Source: AP-15 sp963812675 (GTDB lineage: Bacteria; Pseudomonadota; Alphaproteobacteria; ATCC43930; CGMCC-115725). Taken from it: a stretch of DNA of 64,000 bases. The translations under genes were made by a program, and so were the position numbers. Under the pieces are notes generated by a model. That model was given only the letters and a program-made list of their open reading frames with translations, ran no database searches and was not told the DNA's origin. The stretch covers positions 372,001 to 436,000 of the forward strand of contig CAWEWR010000024.1 of NCBI GenBank assembly GCA_963812675.1, in the 5' to 3' direction. Shown here in pieces: positions 17,791-25,345 of this stretch (position 1 is its first letter; each line of letters starts with the position of its first letter).

Positions 17791-18636
17791 TTACAAACCG
17801 GGGCTCGACGGGGCGGCGCCGGTCCACTCGTCGAGCACGGCGGTGTGGGTAACCAGGCCGCTATCCTGCTGCCACAGATGGAGCTGGTAGCCTGGCGGCT
17901 CGAAAATGAAGCTGATCCGCGCATCGGCGACGAGGTTGAGCCGGATCTGGTGCGCCGTGCTCGGTGCAGTGCCGGCGACCGTGCCGGCAAAGCGCCGGTC
18001 GATTGCGCGGTGCAGGTGGCCGCACAGGATGCGTTCGACTTGGGGATGGCGTGCGACGATTTCGGCAAGTCCCGCGGCATTGTCGAGGCCGAAATTGTCC
18101 ATGTAGGTGATGCCCGTCGCGAATGGCGGGTGATGCATCAGGATCACGGTCGGCCGATCGAGCTGCGCCGCGAGTTCAGTGTCGAGCCAACCCAGTCGCT
18201 CGGCGCACAGCATCCCGCCATGCTTACCGGAGACGAGCGTGTCGAGCGCGACAAGCCGGACTGGGTAATCTTCGATCGCGAATTGCAGGTAGCCCTCGGC
18301 CGGCAGGTAGCGGGCGTCCCGAAAAGCCGCGCGCAGCGGCTCTCGGGCATCATGATTGCCAGGAATCACGAAGACCGGCATCGACAAGGGTGCCAGCAAA
18401 TGGCGCAGCTGTTCGTATTCGTCAGGCTCGCCGTGGTCGACGAGATCGCCGGTCACGACGGTGACATCGGGCCTCGGCACCAGCGCGTTTAGACTTGCAA
18501 CTGCGCGCGCCAAATATGGCGCAGTGTCGAACTCGAGCCAGGCTCGCTCGGCATCCGGCGCGGTGCCCTGCATCGGGCAACGGAACAGCTTACCCGCCGC
18601 GACGATATGGGGGTCCGAGAGTTGGGCAAGGATCAT
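17791..18636 (-). CDS. cpdA: cAMP phosphodiesterase-like metallophosphoesterase (CpdA/Icc type)
   Basis: A 281-aa class III cyclic-nucleotide phosphodiesterase-like protein. All metal-site motifs are present: Asp8/His10, Asp64 (GDLVDHGE), Asn94-His95 (GNHD), His168-His169 (MHHPP), and His207/His209 (GHLH). The likely reaction is 3',5'-cAMP to AMP in the cytosol. The ATG at 18636 is preceded by GGAGGGAAG, so the 23 codons upstream are excluded. A perfect CRP-type palindrome lies about 110 bases upstream, which fits feedback control of cAMP level. Related enzymes can act on other phosphodiesters. Confidence 0.85.
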   Translation of the reverse strand: MILAQLSDPHIVAAGKLFRCPMQGTAPDAERAWLEFDTAPYLARAVASLNALVPRPDVTVVTGDLVDHGEPDEYEQLRHLLAPLSMPVFVIPGNHDAREPLRAAFRDARYLPAEGYLQFAIEDYPVRLVALDTLVSGKHGGMLCAERLGWLDTELAAQLDRPTVILMHHPPFATGITYMDNFGLDNAAGLAEIVARHPQVERILCGHLHRAIDRRFAGTVAGTAPSTAHQIRLNLVADARISFIFEPPGYQLHLWQQDSGLVTHTAVLDEWTGAAPSSPGL

Positions 18637-18683
18637 CTTCCCTCCGCGACTAGGGTCGCCTCTTAGTAATCCGACATTTCCCA

Positions 18684-18698
18684 GATGGACAGTCCATC
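18684..18698. promoter_or_regulatory. palindrome upstream of cpdA
   Basis: GATGGAC-A-GTCCATC has perfect 7-base arms and lies about 50-60 bases upstream of the cpdA start, between the CRP-type site and the gene. It could be a second operator. Confidence 0.4.
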
Positions 18699-18736
18699 CG
18701 GCCACGCCCGCCAGCGTCGTTCAGCAAACGGTCGGG

Positions 18737-18758
18737 AAGTGTGAGGTAGTTCACACTT
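18737..18758. promoter_or_regulatory. CRP/FNR-family binding site upstream of cpdA
   Basis: AAGTGTGA-GGTAGT-TCACACTT has perfect 8-base arms containing the TGTGA-N6-TCACA consensus. It is centred about 111 bases before the cpdA start codon. A cAMP phosphodiesterase gene under CRP control would form a feedback loop. Confidence 0.7.
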
Positions 18759-19059
18759 GGAAAAGTTCATCTGCCCGACATTCCTCGGATTCGGGACCGG
18801 CGAGCCCTCCTAACGATCACCGCGAACACGCGTAAATTCGACACTCGCTACTGATTGGCAGAAGGGTGACCTTGAGGCGACCGACTATAAGTCGCTGTTC
18901 ACGTCGTGCTGTCGGCCGCCCCTCGGACACGGGCGGCGCGCTGATCCTCGACAGACAACTCGTCCCTCGTTTGTGTCGCTTTAATCTCATTAATGTTTAT
19001 TGACTTTTTAGCAAACGTATGTTAACGTCGGCGGTTGCCAATGATTAGGGAGTTATCGC

Positions 19060-19227
19060 GTGAGCATGGCCGATTATCGCGCGCTATTATCGGTGTCGTC
19101 GGGCCCGCCCACGGTTCTTCCACCTATTGGGAGAACCGAGCCTGATCTGGACCAGATAAAACAGGTGGAACAGGTGACAACGTTCGGAAGGCTCGGCCCC
19201 GGCGCTCTGCCAGGATTCCGAGCATAG
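19060..19227 (+). other. weak short open frame (55 aa), doubtful
   Basis: GTG 19060 or ATG 19066 opens a short frame ending at TAG 19225-19227. There is no good ribosome site, and the last third runs through the 55-bp direct repeat, which argues that it is not a gene. It is recorded because the AT-rich stretch just upstream contains TTGACT and could hold a promoter. Confidence 0.15.
19131..19185 (+). repeat. 55-bp direct repeat, copy 1
   Basis: Begins GAGAACCGAGCC and ends GGTGACAACGTTC. It matches 19503-19557 at 51 of 55 positions by eye. The two copies flank the MITE-like element. Confidence 0.75.
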
Positions 19228-19317
19228 AGATCACGAGGGCGCTAAGAGATCCTCGTATTTCTATTTTTGCAATTATTGGTTTGGCTGATATTCGCTGCAA
19301 AAAACAGCAAAAACAGC

Positions 19318-19489
19318 TAGTGCTCAGAGTCATTCGGATGTTCATGATGCCAACCAACTCGTCATGCCCGGACTTGATCCGGGCATCCACGCATCTGCGA
19401 CGGGCGATGCGGTGCGAGGCAAGGACGTGGATGGCCGGGACAAGCCCGGCCATGACGATTGTAAAACATATGTTCGAGTCTGAGCACTA
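19318..19489. mobile_element. MITE-like element, copy 2
   Basis: Ends match copy 1: TA-GTGCTCAGAGTCATTCGGATG at the left and GAGTCTGAGCAC-TA at the right, again inside CTAG. The interior holds a different palindrome pair (ATGCCCGGACTTGATCCGGGCAT and ATGGCCGGGACAAGCCCGGCCAT). It has no coding capacity. A non-autonomous element mobilised by a transposase elsewhere is the simplest reading. Confidence 0.72.
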
Positions 19490-19502
19490 GGAGAGCTGCG
19501 CG

Positions 19503-19557
19503 GAGAACCGAGCCAGATCTGCACCTGATAAAACAGGTGGAACAGGTGACAATGTTC
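19503..19557 (+). repeat. 55-bp direct repeat, copy 2
   Basis: Near-copy of 19131-19185. This copy contains a perfect inverted repeat CACCTG-ATAAAA-CAGGTG, partly lost in copy 1. It lies just after the MITE-like element and upstream of the CoA-ester lyase gene. Confidence 0.75.
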
Positions 19558-19589
19558 TTTTGAAGCTCGGCGAGGTTCGATGCTTCGAT

Positions 19590-19636
19590 TGATCGCCGCT
19601 ATGATGGGGCGATGAAGGCATGCGACGCGGATTGCC
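19590..19636 (+). repeat. 47-bp duplicated segment, copy B
   Basis: Differs by one base from 17292-17338. It ends immediately before ATG 19637, so it forms the leader of the CoA-ester lyase gene. Confidence 0.8.
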
Positions 19637-19651
19637 ATGAGGAAAACAGCC

Positions 19652-20530
19652 ATGCAGCCGTTGCGGAGTTTTCTGTTTGCGCCGGGGAACCACGCGCGGC
19701 GGGTCGAGAAGGCGCTGTCCCTCGACGCCGACGCGGTGATCCTCGATCTCGAGGATGCGGTCGCGACTGCCGAGAAGAGGGCGACGCGCGATGCGGTCAT
19801 CGCGGCCCTGCCGCGCCCGCGGCGAGCGCTGCTCTATGTCCGCGTCAATGCGGTCGACACCGAATTCTGTTATGGCGATTTGGCGGCGATCGTCCGCCCG
19901 GGGCTCGACGGCATCATTCTGCCGAAGGTCGAAAGCGCCGCCGGGCTCGCGACGGCCGACTGGCTTCTTGCGCAGCTCGAGCGCGAGCACGGGCTGATGC
20001 CGCGCGCGATCGACCTGGTCCCGATCATCGAGACGGCGCGCGGCCTCAACCAAATCGACGCGATCCTCGCGGCCGGCACCCGGGTCAAGCGCATCGCTTT
20101 CGGCGCCGGCGATTTCACGCTCGATGTGAACATGGCGTGGAGCCGCGGCGAGGCGGAGCTGGCCTATGCCCGCGCCAAGATCGTCACCGCGTCCCGCGCC
20201 GCCGGCATCGAGGCGCCGTTCGACACGGTGTGGGTCGATCTGGCGGATGAGGAGGGGCTCGAAGCGTCGGCCCGCACCGCTTTCGGGTTCGGCTTCCAAG
20301 GCAAGATGTGCATTCACCCGAACCAGATCGCGGTCGTCAACCGCGTCTTCACGCCGAGCGAGGCTGAGATCGCCTTCGCGGAGCGGGTGGTCGCGGCCTT
20401 CGCCCGGGCCGAGGCCGAGGGCAGCGCGGCAATCCAGCTCGATGGCAAATTCATCGATTACCCGATCCTCTACCGCGCGCAGCGGGTGTTGGAAAAGGTC
20501 GCGGCGATCCGCGCGCGGGAGCGGCAGTGA
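19652..20530 (+). CDS. CoA-ester lyase, HpcH/HpaI aldolase / CitE-like
   Basis: A 292-aa TIM-barrel lyase. It has the opening RSFLFAPGNHARRVEKAL, the metal/substrate segment ILDLEDAV, an ETARGLNQ Glu and an FGAGDFTLDV Asp, and the GKMCIHPNQI loop. Relatives cleave malyl-, citramalyl- or citryl-CoA to an oxo-acid and acetyl-CoA. ATG 19652 is preferred over ATG 19637, because GAGGA precedes it and the protein then begins at the conserved strand. It overlaps the CaiB-like gene by one base (TGATG), so the two are coupled. Confidence 0.88.
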   Translation: MQPLRSFLFAPGNHARRVEKALSLDADAVILDLEDAVATAEKRATRDAVIAALPRPRRALLYVRVNAVDTEFCYGDLAAIVRPGLDGIILPKVESAAGLATADWLLAQLEREHGLMPRAIDLVPIIETARGLNQIDAILAAGTRVKRIAFGAGDFTLDVNMAWSRGEAELAYARAKIVTASRAAGIEAPFDTVWVDLADEEGLEASARTAFGFGFQGKMCIHPNQIAVVNRVFTPSEAEIAFAERVVAAFARAEAEGSAAIQLDGKFIDYPILYRAQRVLEKVAAIRARERQ

Positions 20531-21714
20531 TGACAAAAGCTGCGGCCGGTCCGCTCGACGGCGTCACCGTCCTTGATTTGTGCAGCTATCTCGCCGGGCC
20601 CTATGGCTCCACTCTGCTTGCGGATCTTGGCGCCACGGTGATCAAGATCAAATCACCGCAGGGCGACATGCTCCGCCAGTTTCCGTCGAGCCTTGCAGGC
20701 GAGAGCCGCTTCTTCCTCGGCACCAACCGCGGCAAGCGCGCGCTCGCGCTCGATCTGAAGCAGCCGGAAGGGCTGGCGGTCCTTCACAGAATGGTCGAGA
20801 CCGCCAACGTCCTGGTCGAGAATTTCCGGCCGTCGGTCCCGGCCCGGCTCGGTATCGACTACCCGCGGCTGAAGGCGATCAACCCGCGCTTGGTCTATTG
20901 CGGGCTGACCGGCTATGGCGACGGCGGACCATTGAGCGAGAAGGGCGGCTTCGACCAGGTCTTGCAGTGCCTCAGCGGGATGGCGCTCTTTCAGGGCGGC
21001 GGGGCCGACAAGCCGCAGGTGGTCCTCGGCTCGGTCCTCGATTATTTCACCTCGGCGCTCCTCGCCTACGGCGTCGCCGCCGCGCTGTTCAAGCGTGAGC
21101 GCAGCGGCGTCGGGCAGTATTTGAGCCTCTCGTTACTGCGCAGCGCATTGACGATCCAGGCCGGGCGTTTTGTCTGGGCCGAGAGCGAGGGCCGCGAGGT
21201 CGCGCGCGATTCCAGTGCCGGTGGGCTGACCGGGATCCATCCGACGAAGAACGGGTTTCTCTATATCTCGGTTCATTCGAATCATTTCTTTGCCGCGCTG
21301 TGCGAGCTGGTCGGCCGGCCGGAACTGGCCCGCGACCCGCGTTGCGCGACGATGCGCAGCCGCGCCGCGCATGCCGCCGAGCTCGTGCCGGAGCTGCGCG
21401 CTGCGTTCGCCGAGCGCAGCGCGGTGGAGTGGGAGGAGATCTTCGGCGAGCGCGTGCCCTGCGCGGCGGTGCGGCCGATCGAGGACATGTTCGACCATCC
21501 CCAGGTTCTCGCCGAAGACCTGGTCGCCACGCTCGATCATCCGGTCGTCGGCCGCTATCGCACAATGACCAAGCCGATCAAATTCGCCGACACGTCGGGT
21601 CCCCTGCCCTCCCCGTCCCCGACCTTCGGCCAGCACAGCGACGAGATCCTCGCCGCGCACGGCTATTCGGCCGCAGAGATCGCGGCGCTGCGCGACCGCG
21701 GTGTCGTGAAATAA
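20530..21714 (+). CDS. family III CoA-transferase (CaiB/BaiF)
   Basis: A 394-aa class III transferase. It has the opening GPLDGVTVLDLCSYLAGPY, the VIKIKSPQGDMLR and RGKRALALDLK segments, and a likely catalytic Asp in GSVLDYFTSAL. It activates a free acid by moving CoA from a donor. Coupled to the upstream CoA-ester lyase, the pair could activate a dicarboxylic or hydroxy acid and then cleave it to acetyl-CoA plus an oxo-acid, as in citramalate or itaconate-like routes (inference). ATG 20530 was chosen over GTG 20527 because of the TGATG overlap. Confidence 0.9.
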   Translation: MTKAAAGPLDGVTVLDLCSYLAGPYGSTLLADLGATVIKIKSPQGDMLRQFPSSLAGESRFFLGTNRGKRALALDLKQPEGLAVLHRMVETANVLVENFRPSVPARLGIDYPRLKAINPRLVYCGLTGYGDGGPLSEKGGFDQVLQCLSGMALFQGGGADKPQVVLGSVLDYFTSALLAYGVAAALFKRERSGVGQYLSLSLLRSALTIQAGRFVWAESEGREVARDSSAGGLTGIHPTKNGFLYISVHSNHFFAALCELVGRPELARDPRCATMRSRAAHAAELVPELRAAFAERSAVEWEEIFGERVPCAAVRPIEDMFDHPQVLAEDLVATLDHPVVGRYRTMTKPIKFADTSGPLPSPSPTFGQHSDEILAAHGYSAAEIAALRDRGVVK

Positions 21715-21736
21715 GGCTGGGTGCTGCGTGCTATCC

Positions 21737-22699
21737 TTACTCCGCAGCGGCGCGGCGCTTCGCAGGTTTCGGCCAGCGCGCGGCGACGAGCGGCAAGACC
21801 TCCTCGATCAGGCGGCGGGTCTGGGACAGCATCTCGTCGTCGCCGCGGGCGGCTGGACGCAGGATGAATTTGGAGATTCCGGCGGCGACATAGGCGGCAA
21901 TGCGATCGACGACCGCCTCGGCGTCGCCGATCGCGAAATAGCGCAGCGGATCGCGGCCGGTGCGCTTCTTGTAGGCTTCGAACAGCCGATCGAGACCGGG
22001 ATCGTCAGCACGGCCGAAGCGGAACGGGATGCCCGCGCCGTAATGGTCGTCGTCGATCGCGCGGCCCTCGGCGGTTGCGGCGGCGCGGATGCCGGCGATG
22101 ACGCCGGCAACCTGGTCCGGCGTCTCGGCGCCCGCCTGCCAGCCGGTGCCGAACCGCGCGGTGCGCCGGATCGCTGCCTCGGACGAGCCGCCGATCCACA
22201 TCGGCAGATCCGGCTGCACCGGCTTCGGCAAGATCGAGGCGCCGGAAAGGTGGTAATGCACCCCCTCGAAATCGACTGTGTCTTCGCGCCACAGCCGCCC
22301 GATGATCTCCAACCCCTCGTCGGTCTTGCGGCCGCGCGTCTTGGTGTCGAGGTTGAGCGTGCGCCATTCCGGCGCGAGGGGGCTGCCGATGCCAAAGGCC
22401 GGCAGCAGGCGCCCTTCGGACAATACGTCGATCGTCGCGCATTGCTTGGCGACCAGGACCGCGTCGCGGAACGCCAGCGAAAGAACATTGACGCCGAATT
22501 TGAGGCGGCGGGTCCGCCCGGCGAGCGCCGCCATGACCGACATGCATTCGAGGATCGGCTCGCGGCTGACGACCCGGTCGGTCTGCCACAGCGAGTCGAC
22601 GCCGCCCGCCTCGCACAAATCGACCCAGCGCCAGAACCCGCCGACGCCGGAGAACGGAAACTCCATCAGACCGAGCCCGATCGCGACGTTCCTCGGCAT
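21737..22699 (-). CDS. LLM class flavin-dependent oxidoreductase
   Basis: A 320-aa luciferase-like monooxygenase or F420/FMN oxidoreductase. It has LKFGVNVLSLAFRDAV, the SEGRLLPAFGIGS loop and the LPMWIGGSSEAAIRR segment near the end of the barrel. ATG 22699 follows a strong GGAGGAGG site. The gene lies just downstream of the ABM-domain gene on the same strand, so both may answer to the ArsR-like regulator. Substrate unknown. Confidence 0.85.
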   Translation of the reverse strand: MPRNVAIGLGLMEFPFSGVGGFWRWVDLCEAGGVDSLWQTDRVVSREPILECMSVMAALAGRTRRLKFGVNVLSLAFRDAVLVAKQCATIDVLSEGRLLPAFGIGSPLAPEWRTLNLDTKTRGRKTDEGLEIIGRLWREDTVDFEGVHYHLSGASILPKPVQPDLPMWIGGSSEAAIRRTARFGTGWQAGAETPDQVAGVIAGIRAAATAEGRAIDDDHYGAGIPFRFGRADDPGLDRLFEAYKKRTGRDPLRYFAIGDAEAVVDRIAAYVAAGISKFILRPAARGDDEMLSQTRRLIEEVLPLVAARWPKPAKRRAAAE

Positions 22700-22713
22700 T
22701 GTAGCCTCCTCCG

Positions 22714-23388
22714 TTATGTTGAGCCCGGCCTCTCTCTGTCCACAGGTGGGTAGTATTGCGGCGCTTCGGCGCGGTCAAACATCCCGTAGTCGCGGATCAC
22801 CCGGACGCGGCGGTGGCGAATATCCGCGCCGCCTTGCAGCGAGGCCTCTGCAGCCGCCGCATCACGCCATGACGTAAGGAGAATGAATTTCCCGGGCCGA
22901 ACGATGCTTTCGAAGACATCCCAGTCGACTAGACCGGAATGAGCCGTGTCGAGCTCTCCGAGCCGGGCGGCAATGGCTTCAGCATCGGGTTCGGGCGGGA
23001 GGCCTTCCGGAGCGGCTTCCGACAACGCGATCAGCTTGGCCGCGGCCGCCGTCTCGTCAAACCGCTGCTCGCAAAGCACCTTGCCGGCAGGCGGCCGGTT
23101 ATCGGCGATGATCTCGCCGACCCGGAGGTGATAATCGCCAAAGACCTCGGTCCGGCCCTTTTGCTGAACTTCGTGGTGACGGGCGCGGGTGCGCCAGCAA
23201 ATCACCGCCTTCTCGTCCCGCCATATCGAGAGCGACAGCAGCCAACCCTTTCGGCGCAGGCTGGCAAAGCGCTCGTTGTCGATAAACCCGTCGATCTGTT
23301 CCAGTTCGGGCCGCAGCAGTTTGGCGTAGCCGAGATAGGCTTCCCACTGCTCCGCCTTCGGGTACACTTCGAAAATCACCGCGAACAT
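22714..23388 (-). CDS. antibiotic biosynthesis monooxygenase-like protein, two ABM domains
   Basis: A 224-aa protein. The first ABM-type ferredoxin-like half (MFAVIFEVYPKAEQWEAYLG to about residue 92) carries LSLSIWRDEKAV. The second half (about 100-205) carries LLTSWRDAAAAEA. Such small dimeric folds act as quinol monooxygenases, heme-degrading enzymes or stress proteins. Here two halves are fused, so one chain may mimic the dimer. ATG 23388 has AGGAG upstream. It is divergent from the ArsR-like gene across 119 bases holding a perfect palindrome, a common regulator-target arrangement. Confidence 0.8.
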   Translation of the reverse strand: MFAVIFEVYPKAEQWEAYLGYAKLLRPELEQIDGFIDNERFASLRRKGWLLSLSIWRDEKAVICWRTRARHHEVQQKGRTEVFGDYHLRVGEIIADNRPPAGKVLCEQRFDETAAAAKLIALSEAAPEGLPPEPDAEAIAARLGELDTAHSGLVDWDVFESIVRPGKFILLTSWRDAAAAEASLQGGADIRHRRVRVIRDYGMFDRAEAPQYYPPVDRERPGST

Positions 23389-23469
23389 GGTCTCTGCTCC
23401 TGGTGACGATGTATCGCTCGCTTGGCGGGCGGTCCAACGCGATCGATACGGCCAATTCCGTAGTATCGC

Positions 23470-23482
23470 GTGATGACATCAC
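23470..23482. promoter_or_regulatory. palindromic operator candidate between ABM and ArsR genes
   Basis: GTGATG-A-CATCAC is a perfect palindrome 25 bases before the regulator start and in the shared divergent promoter region. A second imperfect dyad, GATAC-N13-GTATC, overlaps its left side (about 23446-23468). Either could bind the ArsR-type protein. Confidence 0.5.
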
Positions 23483-23507
23483 GGCGGCGCAGGCTTAATT
23501 TGCCGGC

Positions 23508-24203
23508 ATGGAACCAATTCAGCCATCGCTCGCCGAAGTCGCCGCGCTCGTCGGCAATCCCGCGCGCGCCAATATGTTGACCGCGTTGCTCAACGGCCGC
23601 GCCTTGACTGCCACCGAGCTCACCTTTGCCGGCGGCGTCGCGCCGCAGACCGCGAGCGGCCATCTGGCCCGGCTGACGGAAGGCCGGCTTCTCAGCCTGG
23701 CAAAGCAGGGCCGGCACGCCTATTACCGGATCGCCTCGCCGAGGATCGGCCGGATGCTCGAAAGCATCATGGCCGTTGCCGCAGATGGCCCGCCGCGCTA
23801 CCAGCCGCGATGGCGCGGCGGCGACGCGCTGCGGAATGCGCGCACCTGCTACGATCATCTGGCCGGGCGCCTCGGCGTAGCGCTGGCCGATGCGCTGGCG
23901 GCGCGGGACCATGTTGCGCTGTCTGAAGACGGCGGCATGGTCACGCCGGAGGGCGAGGCGTTCTTGTTGGAATTCGGCATCGACCTGCGCGAAAAGAGCC
24001 CGTCTCGCCGTCCCTTTTGCCGGCCATGCCTGGATTGGAGCGAGCGCCGGACGCATCTCGCAGGTGCCCTCGGGGCGGTTCTTGCGGCGCGTTGCTTCGA
24101 TCTCCACTGGGTCGCCCGCATGCGCGACACCCGCGCGCTGCTCCTCACACCGGAGGGCAAACTGGGGTTCTTCGAGACATTCGGGATCGATCTGGCAGCC
24201 TGA
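23508..24203 (+). CDS. ArsR-type winged-helix transcriptional regulator
   Basis: A 231-aa regulator. The N-terminal ArsR-like wHTH runs from about residue 8 to 95 (LVGNPARANMLTALL, then VAPQTASGHLARLTEG as the recognition helix). A C-terminal 130-residue extension has a CRPCLDW motif. The extended form is known beside ABM-domain genes, where it probably represses the divergent operon. The CxxC in CRPC and another Cys (AARCF) could sense metal or redox state, but this is inference. Confidence 0.85.
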   Translation: MEPIQPSLAEVAALVGNPARANMLTALLNGRALTATELTFAGGVAPQTASGHLARLTEGRLLSLAKQGRHAYYRIASPRIGRMLESIMAVAADGPPRYQPRWRGGDALRNARTCYDHLAGRLGVALADALAARDHVALSEDGGMVTPEGEAFLLEFGIDLREKSPSRRPFCRPCLDWSERRTHLAGALGAVLAARCFDLHWVARMRDTRALLLTPEGKLGFFETFGIDLAA

Positions 24204-24263
24204 GCTTGCCTCCGCGTGTCGAGTTGTGGCCCGATCCCAGCCGGTTGGTCGGGAGGGCAGCGG

Positions 24264-25313
24264 ATGAAAGTATTCACGACACTGCCGCAAGAGGATCTGC
24301 GCAAGGTCGCGCCGGCGGCCCGCGCGATCGAGGCCGAGGGGTATGACGGCGTCGCCTCGATGGAAAACAAGCACGACCCGTTCCTGGCGCTGGCAGTGGC
24401 GGGCGCCGCGACCGAACGCATCGAGCTCCACACCAGCGTCGCGATCGCCTTCGCCCGCACGCCGATGGCGGTCGCCAACGTGGGCTGGGACCTCGCGGGC
24501 GCGACCGGCGGCCGCTTTGTCGTCGGCCTCGGCTCGCAGGTCCGGGCGCATAACGAGCGGCGGTTCTCGGTCCCATGGACACCGCCGGCGCCGCGCATGC
24601 GCGAATATGTGCAAGTCCTGCGCGCGATTTGGCATTGCTGGAAAACCGGAGAAAGACCCGGCTACGAGGGTCAGCACTACCGTTTTACGTTGATGACCCC
24701 GAACTTCGCGCCCGAGCCGATCGACGCGCCGCCGCCCCCGGTGATGATCGCGGCAGTGGGTCCGGCAATGCTCAAAGTCGCGGCCGAGGAATGCGACGGC
24801 GTCAAATTGCACGGCTTCTGCACCCGCAGATACATCGAGGAGGCAGTAATGCCGCGCCTTGCCGAGGGGCTCGCAAAGAGCGGGCGCAAGCGCGAGAATT
24901 ACGAAATCTCAGGCGGCGGCTTTCTCGCGACCGGCCCTGACGACGCAACAGTTGCGCGCATGTTCGAATGGGTGCGCGAGCGCGTCGCCTTCTACGGCTC
25001 GACCCAGGCCTATTGGCCGGTCTTTGCGGTGCATGGGCTCGAGGATCTCGGCCATAAGCTCAATGCGATGACTCGGCAGGGAAAGTGGAGCGAGATGGCC
25101 AAGGAAGTGCCCGACGACGTCGTGCATTTGTTCGCGGCGGTCGGCCGCTACGACCAGATAGTTGAGGCCATCACCGAACGGTTTGGCGGGCTGACCGATG
25201 CGCTGAACGCGCGGGCCAATGCAGCGCAGCCCGGCCACCTGCCGCGCGATCTGATCCAAGACATCCGCCGCGTGCCGCACTCTTTCCAGGGGTTCAGGCG
25301 CGCCGCAGTCTAG
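24264..25313 (+). CDS. LLM class F420-dependent oxidoreductase
   Basis: A 349-aa luciferase-like TIM-barrel protein. It opens MKVFTTLPQEDLRKVAPAA and has IELHTSVAIAFARTP and RFVVGLGSQVRAHNERRF, as in the F420-type subgroup. ATG 24264 follows GGGAGGG at eight bases. It is the third LLM enzyme in the window, each in a different neighbourhood, and follows the ArsR-like gene on the same strand. Substrate unknown. Confidence 0.86.
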   Translation: MKVFTTLPQEDLRKVAPAARAIEAEGYDGVASMENKHDPFLALAVAGAATERIELHTSVAIAFARTPMAVANVGWDLAGATGGRFVVGLGSQVRAHNERRFSVPWTPPAPRMREYVQVLRAIWHCWKTGERPGYEGQHYRFTLMTPNFAPEPIDAPPPPVMIAAVGPAMLKVAAEECDGVKLHGFCTRRYIEEAVMPRLAEGLAKSGRKRENYEISGGGFLATGPDDATVARMFEWVRERVAFYGSTQAYWPVFAVHGLEDLGHKLNAMTRQGKWSEMAKEVPDDVVHLFAAVGRYDQIVEAITERFGGLTDALNARANAAQPGHLPRDLIQDIRRVPHSFQGFRRAAV

Positions 25314-25345
25314 ATGACGTACGGGACGGGACCCTGTTCCGGTTC

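Larger units (their letters stand above)
18637..19651. other. repeat-rich intergenic region
   Basis: No confident gene in about 1 kb. It holds two palindromes upstream of cpdA, an AT-rich stretch near 18970-19040, a weak 56-codon frame, a 55-bp direct repeat in two copies, a MITE-like element, and copy B of the 47-bp duplication. Confidence 0.6.

Noticed and set aside
19060..19227. Short 55-aa gene
   Set aside because: No ribosome site, and a third of it is the 55-bp direct repeat.
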